Assembly: GCF_025060895.1 (NCBI RefSeq)
Contig: NZ_JANZKV010000012.1
Location: 1 to 64,000 of the forward strand
Source: Stieleria sedimenti
GTDB lineage: Bacteria > Planctomycetota > Planctomycetia > Pirellulales > Pirellulaceae
Reading direction: 5' to 3'
DNA length: 64,000 nt
Shown here: in pieces, positions 9,566 through 21,700 of the stretch
Layout of the letters: each line of letters begins with the position of its first letter
Numbering within the stretch: the stretch's first letter is position 1
Made by a program: the position numbers and the translations under genes
Notes under the pieces: generated by a model
The model's input: the letters and a program-made list of their open reading frames with translations, nothing else
What the model was told of the DNA's origin: nothing
Databases searched by the model: none

Positions 9566-9656
9566 GGTCAAAAAATGGATTGGTCAAAAAATGCAGCCAG
9601 CTTGCGGCAACGACTCCCCGCTCCCCAACATTTTTTGACTACTTAATGTTTGGACC
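9566..9656. repeat. Intergenic inverted repeat, GGTCAAAAAATG type (copy B)
   Basis: Two direct left units GGTCAAAAAATG (9566-9577 and 9582-9593, 16 nt apart) face two right units in inverse orientation: CATTTTTTGAC (9629-9639) and the degenerate ATGTTTGGACC (9646-9656). The core is about 35 nt. It is the most complete copy of the family and lies between two convergent genes. It could fold as a long hairpin; nothing shows it acts as a terminator. Confidence 0.75.
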
Positions 9657-9753
9657 AATCTCCGCGGCAAGAAATGACTCGCCATTTGTCGCGATGAGTC
9701 GTACCCGAAAGCTCACACGACCCCAATGTCCGATCGGGACGTTGGTGAGTCGT

Positions 9754-12700
9754 CTAGAGCGGTGCGAGTGGGCTGCGCCGGACCAACTCGTGCGCAAGTA
9801 GTCCGATCGTGTCGTCAAACTCCTCGTCATCGGTGGGTGATTGGTAGGGGCGTAGCCAGTCGGACGCGAGCGGTGGTGGCATTTCAGCCTCGGTCATCGG
9901 AGAGGTTCTTCTTGCGATTTCGTTGAGGACGGCGAGTGCGTCGAGCGGGCTGACGCGATCGTCGACGTTGACATCGAGGAACACAGGCGATTCTCCCATG
10001 GCAGCGATTGATTCACCATCGCCTTGGTTTCTGGCCAGGTAGTTGATCACTTGAAGGGCATCCAATGGCGATGTCTCGCCGTCGTTGTTGACGTCGAAGG
10101 GGTCGATCGGGTTTTGCACTCGCCCTGACGTGATCAACAGCGGGGCACCGGGATCAACGATCACGCCATTTTCTGTCAAATCGTCGTCTCCGGTCCTACC
10201 ATCGGTGAAGCGCAGCACGACTTCCCCAGGCGACAACGATTGGATTCCCCATTTCGAAGTTCGCGTGAAGCGATAGTAGTGGGGCTCGGTATCATCCGGA
10301 GTCGGTCCGTACTTGTAATAATTCGAAATCAACGAGTGGTTATGCAACACGAGTGTGACATCGACCGTTTCTCCTACCTCGATACCGTGTAGTTCAAAAC
10401 TGATGAACCCGACCGGGAACTTTGCGTCTGAGGGTATTTTGTCTGGTTCCGGGTGGTCGTCAAACGCGGTCACCGCGACCAGTTCGGTGCCTTCCGGCGC
10501 GACAATCGTCACATAGGTATCATCCTCGGCGTTTGGCAAGGACGCGACATGGGGTTGCTGACGGTCTGGGACGCCATCGTTGTTTCCATCACCTCCGAAC
10601 GGCGCACCATCTTCGACCGAATCTGGTATCCCATCGCTATCGGTCGAAGCGTTGGTCGTGACGGCAAACGTCAAGACGTTTGTGCTACCGGCAGTCGGCG
10701 TCAAAGTATAAATTCGATTTTCTGGAAAAGTCACTTCTTCCCCGGGCCCCACCGCAACTCGAACCAGGTACTCCACCCCATGTTCGACGGCAAACTCAAA
10801 CTGCCCAGATTCATCGGTTGACACCGTAGCGAGCACTTGGCGGCTGGGAAGCAAAAGCAGTTCAACGTCCGCGCGGTTCAGAGGGCCTTCACCCGGATCT
10901 TGAACGCCATCCCCATCAAGATCCGCAAAGACACTGCCGGAAAGTGTGGCTGTTTCGGCGCGATTGCCGAAATCGATCTCGCTGACCGATTGTCCCACAT
11001 CGATCGAGACCGCGTGATAGCTCCGCACGTCCGTGACGTAGACGTCCGTGGTCGTCAACGTCCCGATCTCCGACGCGAAGAAGGCAACACGACCTTCCTC
11101 CACGACCGGTCCATAGGAAAAGCTGAATCCGGGCTCAAGGATCTCGAGTCCATCGTAGATGAACACCCGCGAGCTCTCGACGGTCGAACGCGACCACGCG
11201 GCCACTCCGGCATCGAGTGAAAGGTCTAATTTCCTCGACCCGTCGCTCGTCAATGTGGACAGCGCACCGCCAGCATGAAAAATCACCTCCGCATTGTCCT
11301 CGTCAGACCAACGAAGCCAAGCGACGTTACCGAATGCGTCAACCTGGACTTCAGTTGCGGTCTCTGGTCCGGTGTCGATTTGCTGTGCCCCTTGGCCGTC
11401 GTCTCTCCACACCGAATACCACTGGCTAGCGGAATCGTACTGGATCCAAGCGATGTAGTCTCCATGGACGTCGATCTGGAAGACGAACTCACTCGCCGCG
11501 TCGGAAATCTCTCGTATCAGTTCGCCATCGTAGTGGTAGAGTCCGCGGCGATTGGCCGCGATGTCAATCGCATTGAAGACGACGCTGCCGCCATCGGCAG
11601 CCGCAATCCCAGCACTTTGTGACAAGACGACGGTCTTCTCACCGTCATTTAAGAACAAGTTGTTTCCGCTCTTGTAGATCAGATGATCTCCGTCGGTCAG
11701 CAGATCGCCGTCTTCGACACCATTTCGTGTCAACCGTCGCACCGTTCCCGAAACATTCTGATAGATGTCGTTCTCGTCGCTGTCGTTATCGAAGCGATCG
11801 GGATCCAACGCCCAGGAAACAGTCCCATCGCGGGTGACGCCGAATGACGTGATGCTTTCATCCTCGATCACAACAATGTCCACTACATTGTTGCCGTCGA
11901 ATCGCCGCAAGCGTCCCCCTGGTGAAGTGGACTCGCCCCAAACGATGTAGGGTCCGGACAGCGACAAGTTACCTTTGACAAAATCGGAGGTCGCGATCGA
12001 CTGATAATCCACCGCGACGGGGAATGTCTGCTTCCAACCCGCTTGCGGCACCTCGCGAATCACATAGTCGCCCACGGGCAGTCTCAGCTCGTAAGATCCA
12101 TCGGAGGATGTCGTTGTTGACGGCTCGTCGGAGTCCAACACCTTGTTGTCATTGATGTCGGCATAGATGGTCCAGCCGGCAAGCCCCGGCTCGGCTGGGT
12201 CGTGTACCGCGTTGCCGTTCCGGTCTTCAAATTTTGTCCCACTGACGACACCACGCCGGTCGATGACACCGAAATTCAGGTCGACCAGTTGGCTGCCACT
12301 TTCAATCGCGATCGAATAATCACCTCCGTCCACAAACTGAGACTGCGTGAAGCCCTCCGGTACGACGAGCGATACGACGTGTTGCCCGAACGGTAAGCCG
12401 AAAAAGGCGAATCCTGATCCCGTTGATTGCATCGTCTGGTCGATCGAACCGTCGCTGTGATAGTCAACTTCGATGACGAAATCGCTTAGCAGCGGCTCGC
12501 CCGCGTCTCGATCGCCATCCTTGTTCAGGTCTTCAAACACCGAGCCGCTGACAGATGTCGTTTCGAAAAGACCAAAGAAAGTCTTGTCGTCGACTTGGCC
12601 CTCGGCGATGCCCACGACTCGGCTCGTTCCGGTCGTGGATTCGTACTGCGCCGATTCGTTAATCAGGACGGTGTAGTCTCCAGGCTGTAGACCAGAGAAT

Positions 12701-15700
12701 GCGAAGTACCCGTCGGCATCTGTGGTTGTCACAAAGTCACGGTTGGAAGTCATCGCGCCAACGCTCAAGTTCACACCGAAGCCCGAGATGGGAGACTCAC
12801 TGGGATCGAGTTCACCATTGCCGTTGGCATCGTCAAACACTCTGCCCGCGATGGTCGCCCCCAAAAACTCGAAACCGAACGAAATGTGGTCGACAGAATC
12901 CTGAATGCCGAGGGTGACGGATTGCAGTCCGTCGGGGGGAGAGACGAGTTCGTACCCCGCAGGAACCATCGCGCGGATGTCGTAGGTCCGCGGCGGCAAA
13001 TGATCGAATCGGTATCGACCCTCCGCATCGCTGAATACCATTGCTTCGCCGGCATCAAAGCGGCCATTCGAATTTCGATCGACGTAGACTGCGACGTTTT
13101 GCAATGGCGGGTCATCGGGATAGTCGTAACGCAGGTCACCGGTTGCATCGATAAAGATGAATCCGCTGATCGATCCAAACCGTGTGTTGCCGAAGTCGAC
13201 GCCCGAGACACGATCGCCTCGCTCCAGTTCGAGACGGTGGCTGGGCGATCGCAACAACGTTTGTATGGTGAAGCTTGAGTTGCCGACGTGATCGGTCGCC
13301 CGCAACTGCAAATGATTTTCACCGATCGCCAATGGAACCCTCACCTCATAACGACCGTCGCCGAGCGGTCTTGGCGAACCGGTGGACAGCGCCCCATTGC
13401 CGGCCGCACCAACGCTCCACGACAAACTCGCCTCGTCCAATCCCGCGGCATCATCGTCGACCCGAAACACCACGTTCACCTCAGGAACGGTCGTGATGAT
13501 TCGACCATCAGCAAGACGCGTGCCGACCGAAATCGACTCGATCTCGGTTGAAGGGCCGAGGAAATCGTAGACGAGGGAGAACGACGTCGATTTTTGATTG
13601 CCCACCAAATCTTCTGCAAACCCGTTCAAACTGACGCTTTCGCCGGAGTCAATCTGACTGGCAAAGGCCGTTTCAGAAAGCGTAAAGCTCGCACCGGAGC
13701 CCAAGTTGCCCACACCAGGAAGGGTGACTCGCGCTTCGGAAATTCCCGCCCCAACATCCGTTGCCAGTAACGTGATCGGCGTTTGCGGCCCAACAATCTG
13801 ATCGTTCGCCACGCTGAGCTGCAACTGTGGGGGCGACGCATCGACAAAGAATTCGATCGATTGGATGGCCGATTGGTTTCCATTGGCATCGCTGGTGCGG
13901 TAATGCAGCACCTGGATCCCCTCTTCCAAGTAGGTAAGCCCGATGCCCAGGACCGGCACGGAGCCAGCTTCATTGCGGCGGACCAACAACTCGACGACGC
14001 CTGCCGCGGGGTCGCCCTGGACCGATGTGCTGGGGCTGGACAGATTCGGGTCATTCCACGCGTATTCAAAATTGGTTGGTGAATCAAACTCCAGGTGAAT
14101 CTGCTTTCCGCGGTCAAGATTGATGTACCAATCGATGGGCTTGGAGAACGTTGCCGGTCCATCGAATCGGCGCGACTGGAACGTATTGCTGATCAGCGGC
14201 CGACCATTAAAGTAGATCTGGCTGTCGTCATCGGGTGACTCGGCATCGTAGACATCCACATACTGCAGACTCGGTGCATTGGTGTCGATGATAAACGTCG
14301 CACTGCGTATGGCTTCACGGCCGCCGTGCTGATTGAGTGAACGCCACTGCAGCGTAAATGGCTGTTCGTCGGCGAGCCCCAGGTCGCTGGAAAGGGAGAC
14401 GGCGCGACGCGAGAATTGATTTGGATCAACCAGTATCCAATCCGCATGGTCGATTTGATCTTCGGCAGCGACACGGTATTCGACACCGGACGGGCGAACG
14501 GAAAAGACGCGGTTGAATTCGTCCAGAAAGATCTTTTCTTCAGCTTCAAATCTGATCTCCGCGTCACCATTCAATCGATAGATTCGTGCATCCGGATCGA
14601 CAACAACCGTTTCTTCCGTGACGGCGAGTGATGTGACTGGAGTGAGAAGCGTTTCAACGATCACCTCGCCGAGCGACGCTTGATTGTCTTCGTCTTGCTG
14701 CAGGAACGAGCCTTGAATGTTGGATTCGGAAGTGAACAGATCCGTCGGAATCGTTCCGTGAGTGTGTCGTGAGAAACCCGCCAAAGCTTTCATGTATCCG
14801 CCGGCCAGATCGGTCAAAAAGAGCGCGCTGGTCCGAGACAAATTGCCGTCCCCCGGCTGAGTGTCGATCTGACTGAAATCAAGCCCCTGACGATCTTCGT
14901 TGCCGTAGGCGTGAAGGGATCTCGGGTCCGCAGCGGCCAATTCCAGCGGTGGGCCTTGATTGATCGGAACGGGAGTATTCGGGGCGGCGTCTCCCGCGAG
15001 AAATCGCAAGAAACCGCCTTCGCCCCACACGACGAACTGGGGAATCTGCAAGTTCGCGTCGAACTGTTGGAGATTATCGTGAATGGCTTCGTAGGGCCGC
15101 AGGTCGTCCCGCAATTTAGGTTGTCCCGGCAAGCCCATCCCTGCTGTCAATACTTGTTTGACGATCGGGACGATCAATTCATTGGTGAGAGAACCCCGAA
15201 ACAGCGGGTCAAAGCTGTTCGAATCGGTGCTCAGGAATTCGTCAATTTCAGCAAGGCCGAACGATCCGCTGGGAAGATGTGCCGTGATGTTTTTGATGAA
15301 ACCGTCCAGTTCGTCGATCGTCTGGTCGATGGCAAGCGAAATCGCTTCTGCATCTGGGACGGCGGCGATCTTTTCGGCAAGCGTGTCGTAGCTTCCCGAG
15401 AACAGGTCGATCGCCTGGTAGACGGACGCGACAATCGGCTCGGCGATAAAGAGCCGCGCGAGGGACTCAAACGGTCCCCAGTAGGCATCGGTCAAGTACT
15501 CCGTCACCCAAGGATCGAGTAGCGTCGCTCCGAGCGTGTCGTTTTCATAAAACGCGTTCAGCATTTCAGCTCCGGTGCTGCCGCCAAACGGAGGTGCCGT
15601 GTAAACGACGTTGGAAACGGCCTGCTGCAGCGCCGGGTCACCGGTCGCTTGCAGGAGCGATAGCGCCGCGCGAGTGTCTAGCCCACCGGCGCTGTGGGTC

Positions 15701-18700
15701 AGAAAGTTGACTTGCGACTCGTCACTCAAAGGGCCGACGCGACCGAGCTGATCCTGCAGCAACTCCAACAGGTCTTCGGCATGGTAGCGAGCCAATCCGT
15801 TGACGTTGTAACTCGAGCGGGACTCGGCAAAATCGTACGACAACGCCGGAATATGGCACGACGTCACATCAAGAAGATCCGGGCACTCCAGCACCCAATT
15901 TTCCGGATCAAAAAGCCCGGCAAATATCTCGCTAAGGCTATTCAGGATGAATTCTTGAGCAGACGGTTTTCGCAGAACGTTGTTGGGGTCGGCTAAATCA
16001 TCGAGTGTTTGGACCACCGCACCACTGCGATCGAAGGAATCATTCTCCGGATCAAGATTGGGATCTCCGAAGTCGGTTGACCAGAATTGAATTCCGTACG
16101 TCTCGATACCCGCGGAACCTTTCGCGTAACTTTGGCCGTCGGTGATGTCGGCGAGGTTCTGGAAGTACAATCCTGTTTCTCCCCAGCCCGAACCATCATC
16201 ATTGAAGCCTTTGACATAGAGGATCGGCAACTGCTCACTTTGCCCATCGGCGACCGCCGGAATCCGTGTGACGGGTGTCCGAACGCGCTGGGTCCGCAAC
16301 AGCCTGCTCGCGGGGACAGACAGTCGAGGGTCGTTGGCCGGACCGAACGGCGGAGGGTCATTGGAGATCGGTGCGCGAAATTGCAACGGCGTGGGAAGTT
16401 GAAGACGCGGCGAGGAAGGGATCCAGCCATCCTCGAGTCGTTCAAACACTTCGTATCCGCCGGGCGGCAAAGCCGAAAACTCGTAGAGCCCTTGCTCGCT
16501 GATCGGATCGACGACTCCGTTTCCGTCCAGGTCGACGCTAGACGTGACCGTCAGAAAGGACTCACCGGTCCGACTGTTGACGGCCTGAATGGTCCAGCCA
16601 TCCAGCCCCGGCTCGACGAATGCACCGGTTTCGGCGTCCACGTCCCGAACGCCGTTTCCGTTTTCGTCGGCGAACTTTTGCCCCGAGATGGACGCCAACC
16701 GAAACTGATTCCCAAAATCGAGTCCGACGATCACGTCAATCGAATCGACCTCCACTGCGTAGGACCCTATCAAACCCTGAATGAAAACGTCGCGTCGCGC
16801 GTTTGCGTCGTTCGCAATCAGGTTGCTGCCGTCAGATGACATCGCGATCACACTGGCATCTTGACTGAGCACTGCCTGCAAGGCAAAGTGATCGGCCTCT
16901 TCAATCAGCGACTGGCCAACCCGCTTGGTGACATCAAGTGTTCGATCGTGTAAAAAGACGTCCGGCCCATTATTAGTATCGCCTGAAACTAAATCGCTCG
17001 CGTACGAGGTGAACAACACTTTCGTACCGTCAGCGTTCAGGCTTGCCCCGCTGCTCGGGCCGTTGCCGAGCGTGACGCGACGGAGTCTGCCGTCGGTCCA
17101 ATCCGAAACGTAGACATCAATCTGCCCATTTGTGTCGCCGGGCAGGAGATTGGTCGCGGTGGTCGCAAATGAGACGACTTGTCCATCGCCGCTGATGGCT
17201 GGCGCGAAACTGTCTCCGTCCGGATCTTGCCCACCCGCACCGCGACTTACGATCGCCAGCTCATTTCGTGCTCGATCGTAGACATAGATGTCAAGATTCG
17301 AATCACGGTCGCGATCGTCAAGCATGTGCGCACCCGACGCAAAGACGACGTATCGACCGTCGTCACTGAGACTGGGTTGAAAGCTTCCCCGATTCGATTG
17401 AGATCCGTCGCTCGCGATGCTGACGCGTTCGGTAAGCCCCGTGTGCAAATCGGTAACAAAGATATCGGCGACCCCGTTGGTGTCACCGGTAACCAAATTC
17501 GATGCCGTCGACTCGAACGCGACGAACCGACCATCACCGCTGATAGCCGGTGCAAAGCTATCCTCATTGCCTTCGTCCAGATCCAAGTTTGCACTCACAC
17601 GCCGAGTCACGCCGGTGCGACGATCATACGCAAAGATATCACTGGCGACGTTGCGGTCATCTTGCACCAAGTTTTGCGCGACAGAGCGGTAAACAACGAG
17701 AGTGCCGTCACCGCTGATCGATGGAGCGTAACTTGCGCCGTCGGGCTGATCACCATTGACCGACAGCGAGACTCGCTCGATCGCACCGGTCACCGTGTCT
17801 TTGACGAAGATGTCACGCCATCGATTGGTATCGTCGGCAACCAAGTTGGATGCCAAAGAAGAAAACGCGATGAACCGGCCGTCTGCAGAAATTGATGGTG
17901 AATCGCTTTGGCCGTCCGATTCGGTTCCCTCCGCGGTTGTACTGATGCGATCGAGTGGATCGACAGGGAAGGTTTGATGCCATCCGAATTGCTGCGTCTC
18001 GCGAAGCTGGTAGGACCCCAACGCGACTTCCTCGAAGACGTACGCACCACCTGCGTCTGTGACAGTGGTTTGAAGGATCTGTCCCGTGGTCGGATCGAGC
18101 AATTCGATGGTCCAACCAGGCAGCCCCAATTCGTTAGTATCTTGGATTCCGTTTCCGTTGACGTCGTCAAATTTGATCCCGCGAATTTCCGACAGTGGTT
18201 CCCGTACTTCCAGTCCGATCTGACCCGTGTCGCTACCACCATCCTTGTCGGTCACTGTGACGGTAATCACATAGTTTGTCGCCGAATCGGGGATCGGATA
18301 GGTCCTGTTCGCCGAGAATTCTCGTTCAACGTCGGAGAGCGCGAGCTCCGTCGGTGGCAAGCCATCGCCCCAATCGATCAAAACCGTTTGCGTGTCGTGG
18401 CCGGGATCCTCGAATTGTCCGACAAGCGTGGCGACATAATCATCGTCGATTTCGATCGAGAGTCGCGTCGAACCAAGTGCCCGATGTAAATCCGGCGCGA
18501 CATTGGCAATCGAAAGCGTTGTGGATGCGATGTCAACGTCACCGTCTGTATCGGTGACGCGGACGGCGACGGTGCGCGGCGGATCCACATTGTCATAGAA
18601 CGTCACCGGCAAGGTCGAGCCAAAGTACTGCGGATCAAATGTCGCGCCGTCGTAATCAAGATCCCAATGGTAATCGAGCGTCTCGGACGACTGCTTCGCA

Positions 18701-21700
18701 GAGAAGCTATTGGTCGCGTCGAGTACCAATTGCGTTCCTTCGACGCCGCTGTAGGGACCGCCGGCATCGGCGATCGGCGGGCTATTGATCAGCGTGGTGA
18801 CGACCAGTTCGACCACCGAGTCGCTGCCCGGTATCGTCATGCCAACGTCCGACGCGTTGTCGCTTGCCGGCCCAGAGACACCGCTGGCCTGCAGCACCAA
18901 GTACCGACTCGAAAGCGTCGGTTGGTAGTCGCCGAATAGTTCGACGCGGATTCGATCGAGCTGCGCGTTTCCTCCGACGGTGACGCGGTCAAAATGGAGC
19001 CCTGCCGCATCGTTGCCATTTTCATCTGTCACCGGGCCGCCGATCTCGACCACATATTCCCCCTTGGTGACAATCAAGTCTCCGCTGATCCCGAGGATGC
19101 CAGGCGACATCCCAGGACTGATCGTGCCTCCCGATTGCAAAACGGAACCATTGATTTGTCCGTCGCCGACGAGTTGACCGCCGTGTAGGTTCAGGTCGCC
19201 ACCGACAACCCCGAACGCGCCATTAGACAACTGCAACGTTCCAGATTCCTGGTCAAAGCGGTAGAATTCCACGTTCTGTCCCGCCACGACGAAGTCGCCA
19301 TCATTGACGAAATCCGCTTTGCGAGTCGCCACGCCCGACGAACCGACCGAATCGTCGATTGTCCAACGGCCGTGGTTCTCAACGTTCCCGCTCTTAAACA
19401 CGGGGGTGACGAGATTCCCGCCCGACGCGTCGACAAACACGCCCCTGTTCACAATCGAACCGTTGTCAAGGTGAATGCTCTGCCCCAGCCAATCGGCTCG
19501 ACCTTCGTTGATCAAGTTGGAACGAATCGTCAGTCCCGTGTCGCCCGATAAACTGCCCAAGGTCAACCGTTTCTCGCTCGTGATCGTTCCACCGCCCAAC
19601 GTGCCGCGCAGGAACTGGAAGTGTTCGGTGACGTTGACAGGGTGCGAGGCAACGATGGATTGGCCGTTTATGGTCAGGTGGGCAAGGGAGACTGCCGCAT
19701 CAAAATTGACACCGCCTTCGATCAGCAGCATGCCGGCGACATCCATCGCCCCACGAATCGTATTGTTACTGGTTTCGATGACCAGCACGCTGCCGGCTTC
19801 CGATCGCACCGAAGATTTGGAATCCAGAGTGAATTTGCTCCGTAGCGTCAACTCGGTGCCGGGCAACAAGTTGAAGTGCCCGGTGTGCGTCAGCGGCGAG
19901 CAACAGTCTCCGATGGCAAGCTTGCCCGAGTCGAGCTGCAACGTCCCGTGATTGTAGAAACGGCCGAAAAGATCTGCTTCATCGTCGGCCGCGGACGGAG
20001 CATCATGAATCCAAGTCGCTCCCGATTCGTTGACGATCGTTGCAGACGGGTTGAAAGGTCCCGGCGGCAGGCTGTCGGCATTGGACATCGTCGTCAGCGT
20101 TCCGTGATTGCGAATGGTCGAACCGTTCGCATTGATATCACCGCCGGACCAGATGGATGCATCTCCATAGACGTTGATCGTGCTGCGGATCAATGCATGT
20201 TCCCGATCGCTAGCGATCAAAAGATTCCCCATCACCTGCAAGTTGATTGAGTTGATTTGGGCTTGGTTCCATCTCAAGTCGCCGTCGATGGTCAGTCGAG
20301 TCCCGGACGACGCCTGCAACGAGTCACCGAAATCGGTGCGCACCCCGTCGAGGGTGAGTCCGGCGATCCAGGAATCTTGATTGATTTGCACGAGACCTTT
20401 CTGCTGCACTTGCAAGTCGGCGGCACTCCTTATGGAACGGACGCGAAATCGATCGCTGCGATCCGTCTCGATTAGTAGAGTTTCCCCGGCGTATTGCTCC
20501 GAAACGAAGACGTTTTCATAAAACCTCGGCGGTCGGCTCGATGGCGTTACCGTTCCATCGGCATCTCGAATCGCCCAGTTTGCTCCGTCAAAGACGCTGT
20601 TGTTGTTGCCCTGACCGACCCAGAGACGTGTTGGCCTTCCGATTCGGTAATCTTCGACTTCACCGCTGTCGACCAAACCAATGGAATGGGGATCGGCGAC
20701 GAAGTCTGTGTCGGAGCTGAGTCGCAGCCTGGCGTAGGTTGTGAAGACCGAGTTTTTCGGAGGCTCGGGAAACACCAAAGTCACGGTCGCCGCATCCGAA
20801 CCGATCGGGACGTCGACGATCGCCCGCTCGAGGGTATCGTCAAACACACCGTCCTGGTTGAAGTCGATCCAACCGGCCAACAGCGCCGGTTTGTCGGTCA
20901 GGTTGGTCGCAACGACCTGGATTTCCGGTTGTTGTCCGGGCAGTAGGTCGAAGTCTTCCAAGTTGCCATCGACGACACCGTCTTCGTCGTCGCCGCGGGT
21001 GATCGTCGCGCTTAAACGCGTCGCATCAAAGTCAGATCGCGCGTTGGCGTCGATTACAAAGTCGACTGTCGATCCTTCGGTCACGTTAACCTCGGGCAAC
21101 GTGAAAGAGAATCCGCGACCATCTTCGCCATCAATCACGTTATCGGAGATCAGGACAGAATCCGCGTAGACCAATAGACGCGTTCCGTCACTGGGCGTGA
21201 TGTCGCTTTTCCGCACGCGACCTTCGATGGCGATTTGTCCCGCATCGGACGGGCCCGCGACCCAGCGTGCAATCAACCGGTGACTGGAGCCGGCGATTTG
21301 TGGGTGAAACGCGAGTTCATCGCCACTCGGAAAGCCCAAGAAGTCGCCATTGGATCCATCGGTGTGGTTGGAGCCAGGGACTTCAAACGCGTTGAGCGAT
21401 GTGTCCCAGGAGAGCCGTTGCAGATTGGCGGAGCCGCTACTCGGATCGATCGACTCGCTGACGAGGTATTGCCAAGCACCTCCGCCTGCGGCGTCTGGAT
21501 CGATTGAGGCGCCAGCGGTCATGGCCGTAGGATCGACCGCGGCAACGAAGTCGGCCGCGAGATCCGCGAGCACCGTTGAGTGGTCGTCTGCCTTCGCACC
21601 CGCCCCTTGCGCGGTCCCTGAATCGCCATCGACCCACTTGCCAAGAAAAAGTCCGGGCACAATCTCGTGCGCCGCTCCATCGCTTTCCGATCTCGTCGCG

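Noticed and set aside
9566-9656. Copy B read as a simple rho-independent terminator between convergent genes
   Set aside because: No T-run follows a GC-rich stem, and the same architecture recurs at sites not placed as terminators.
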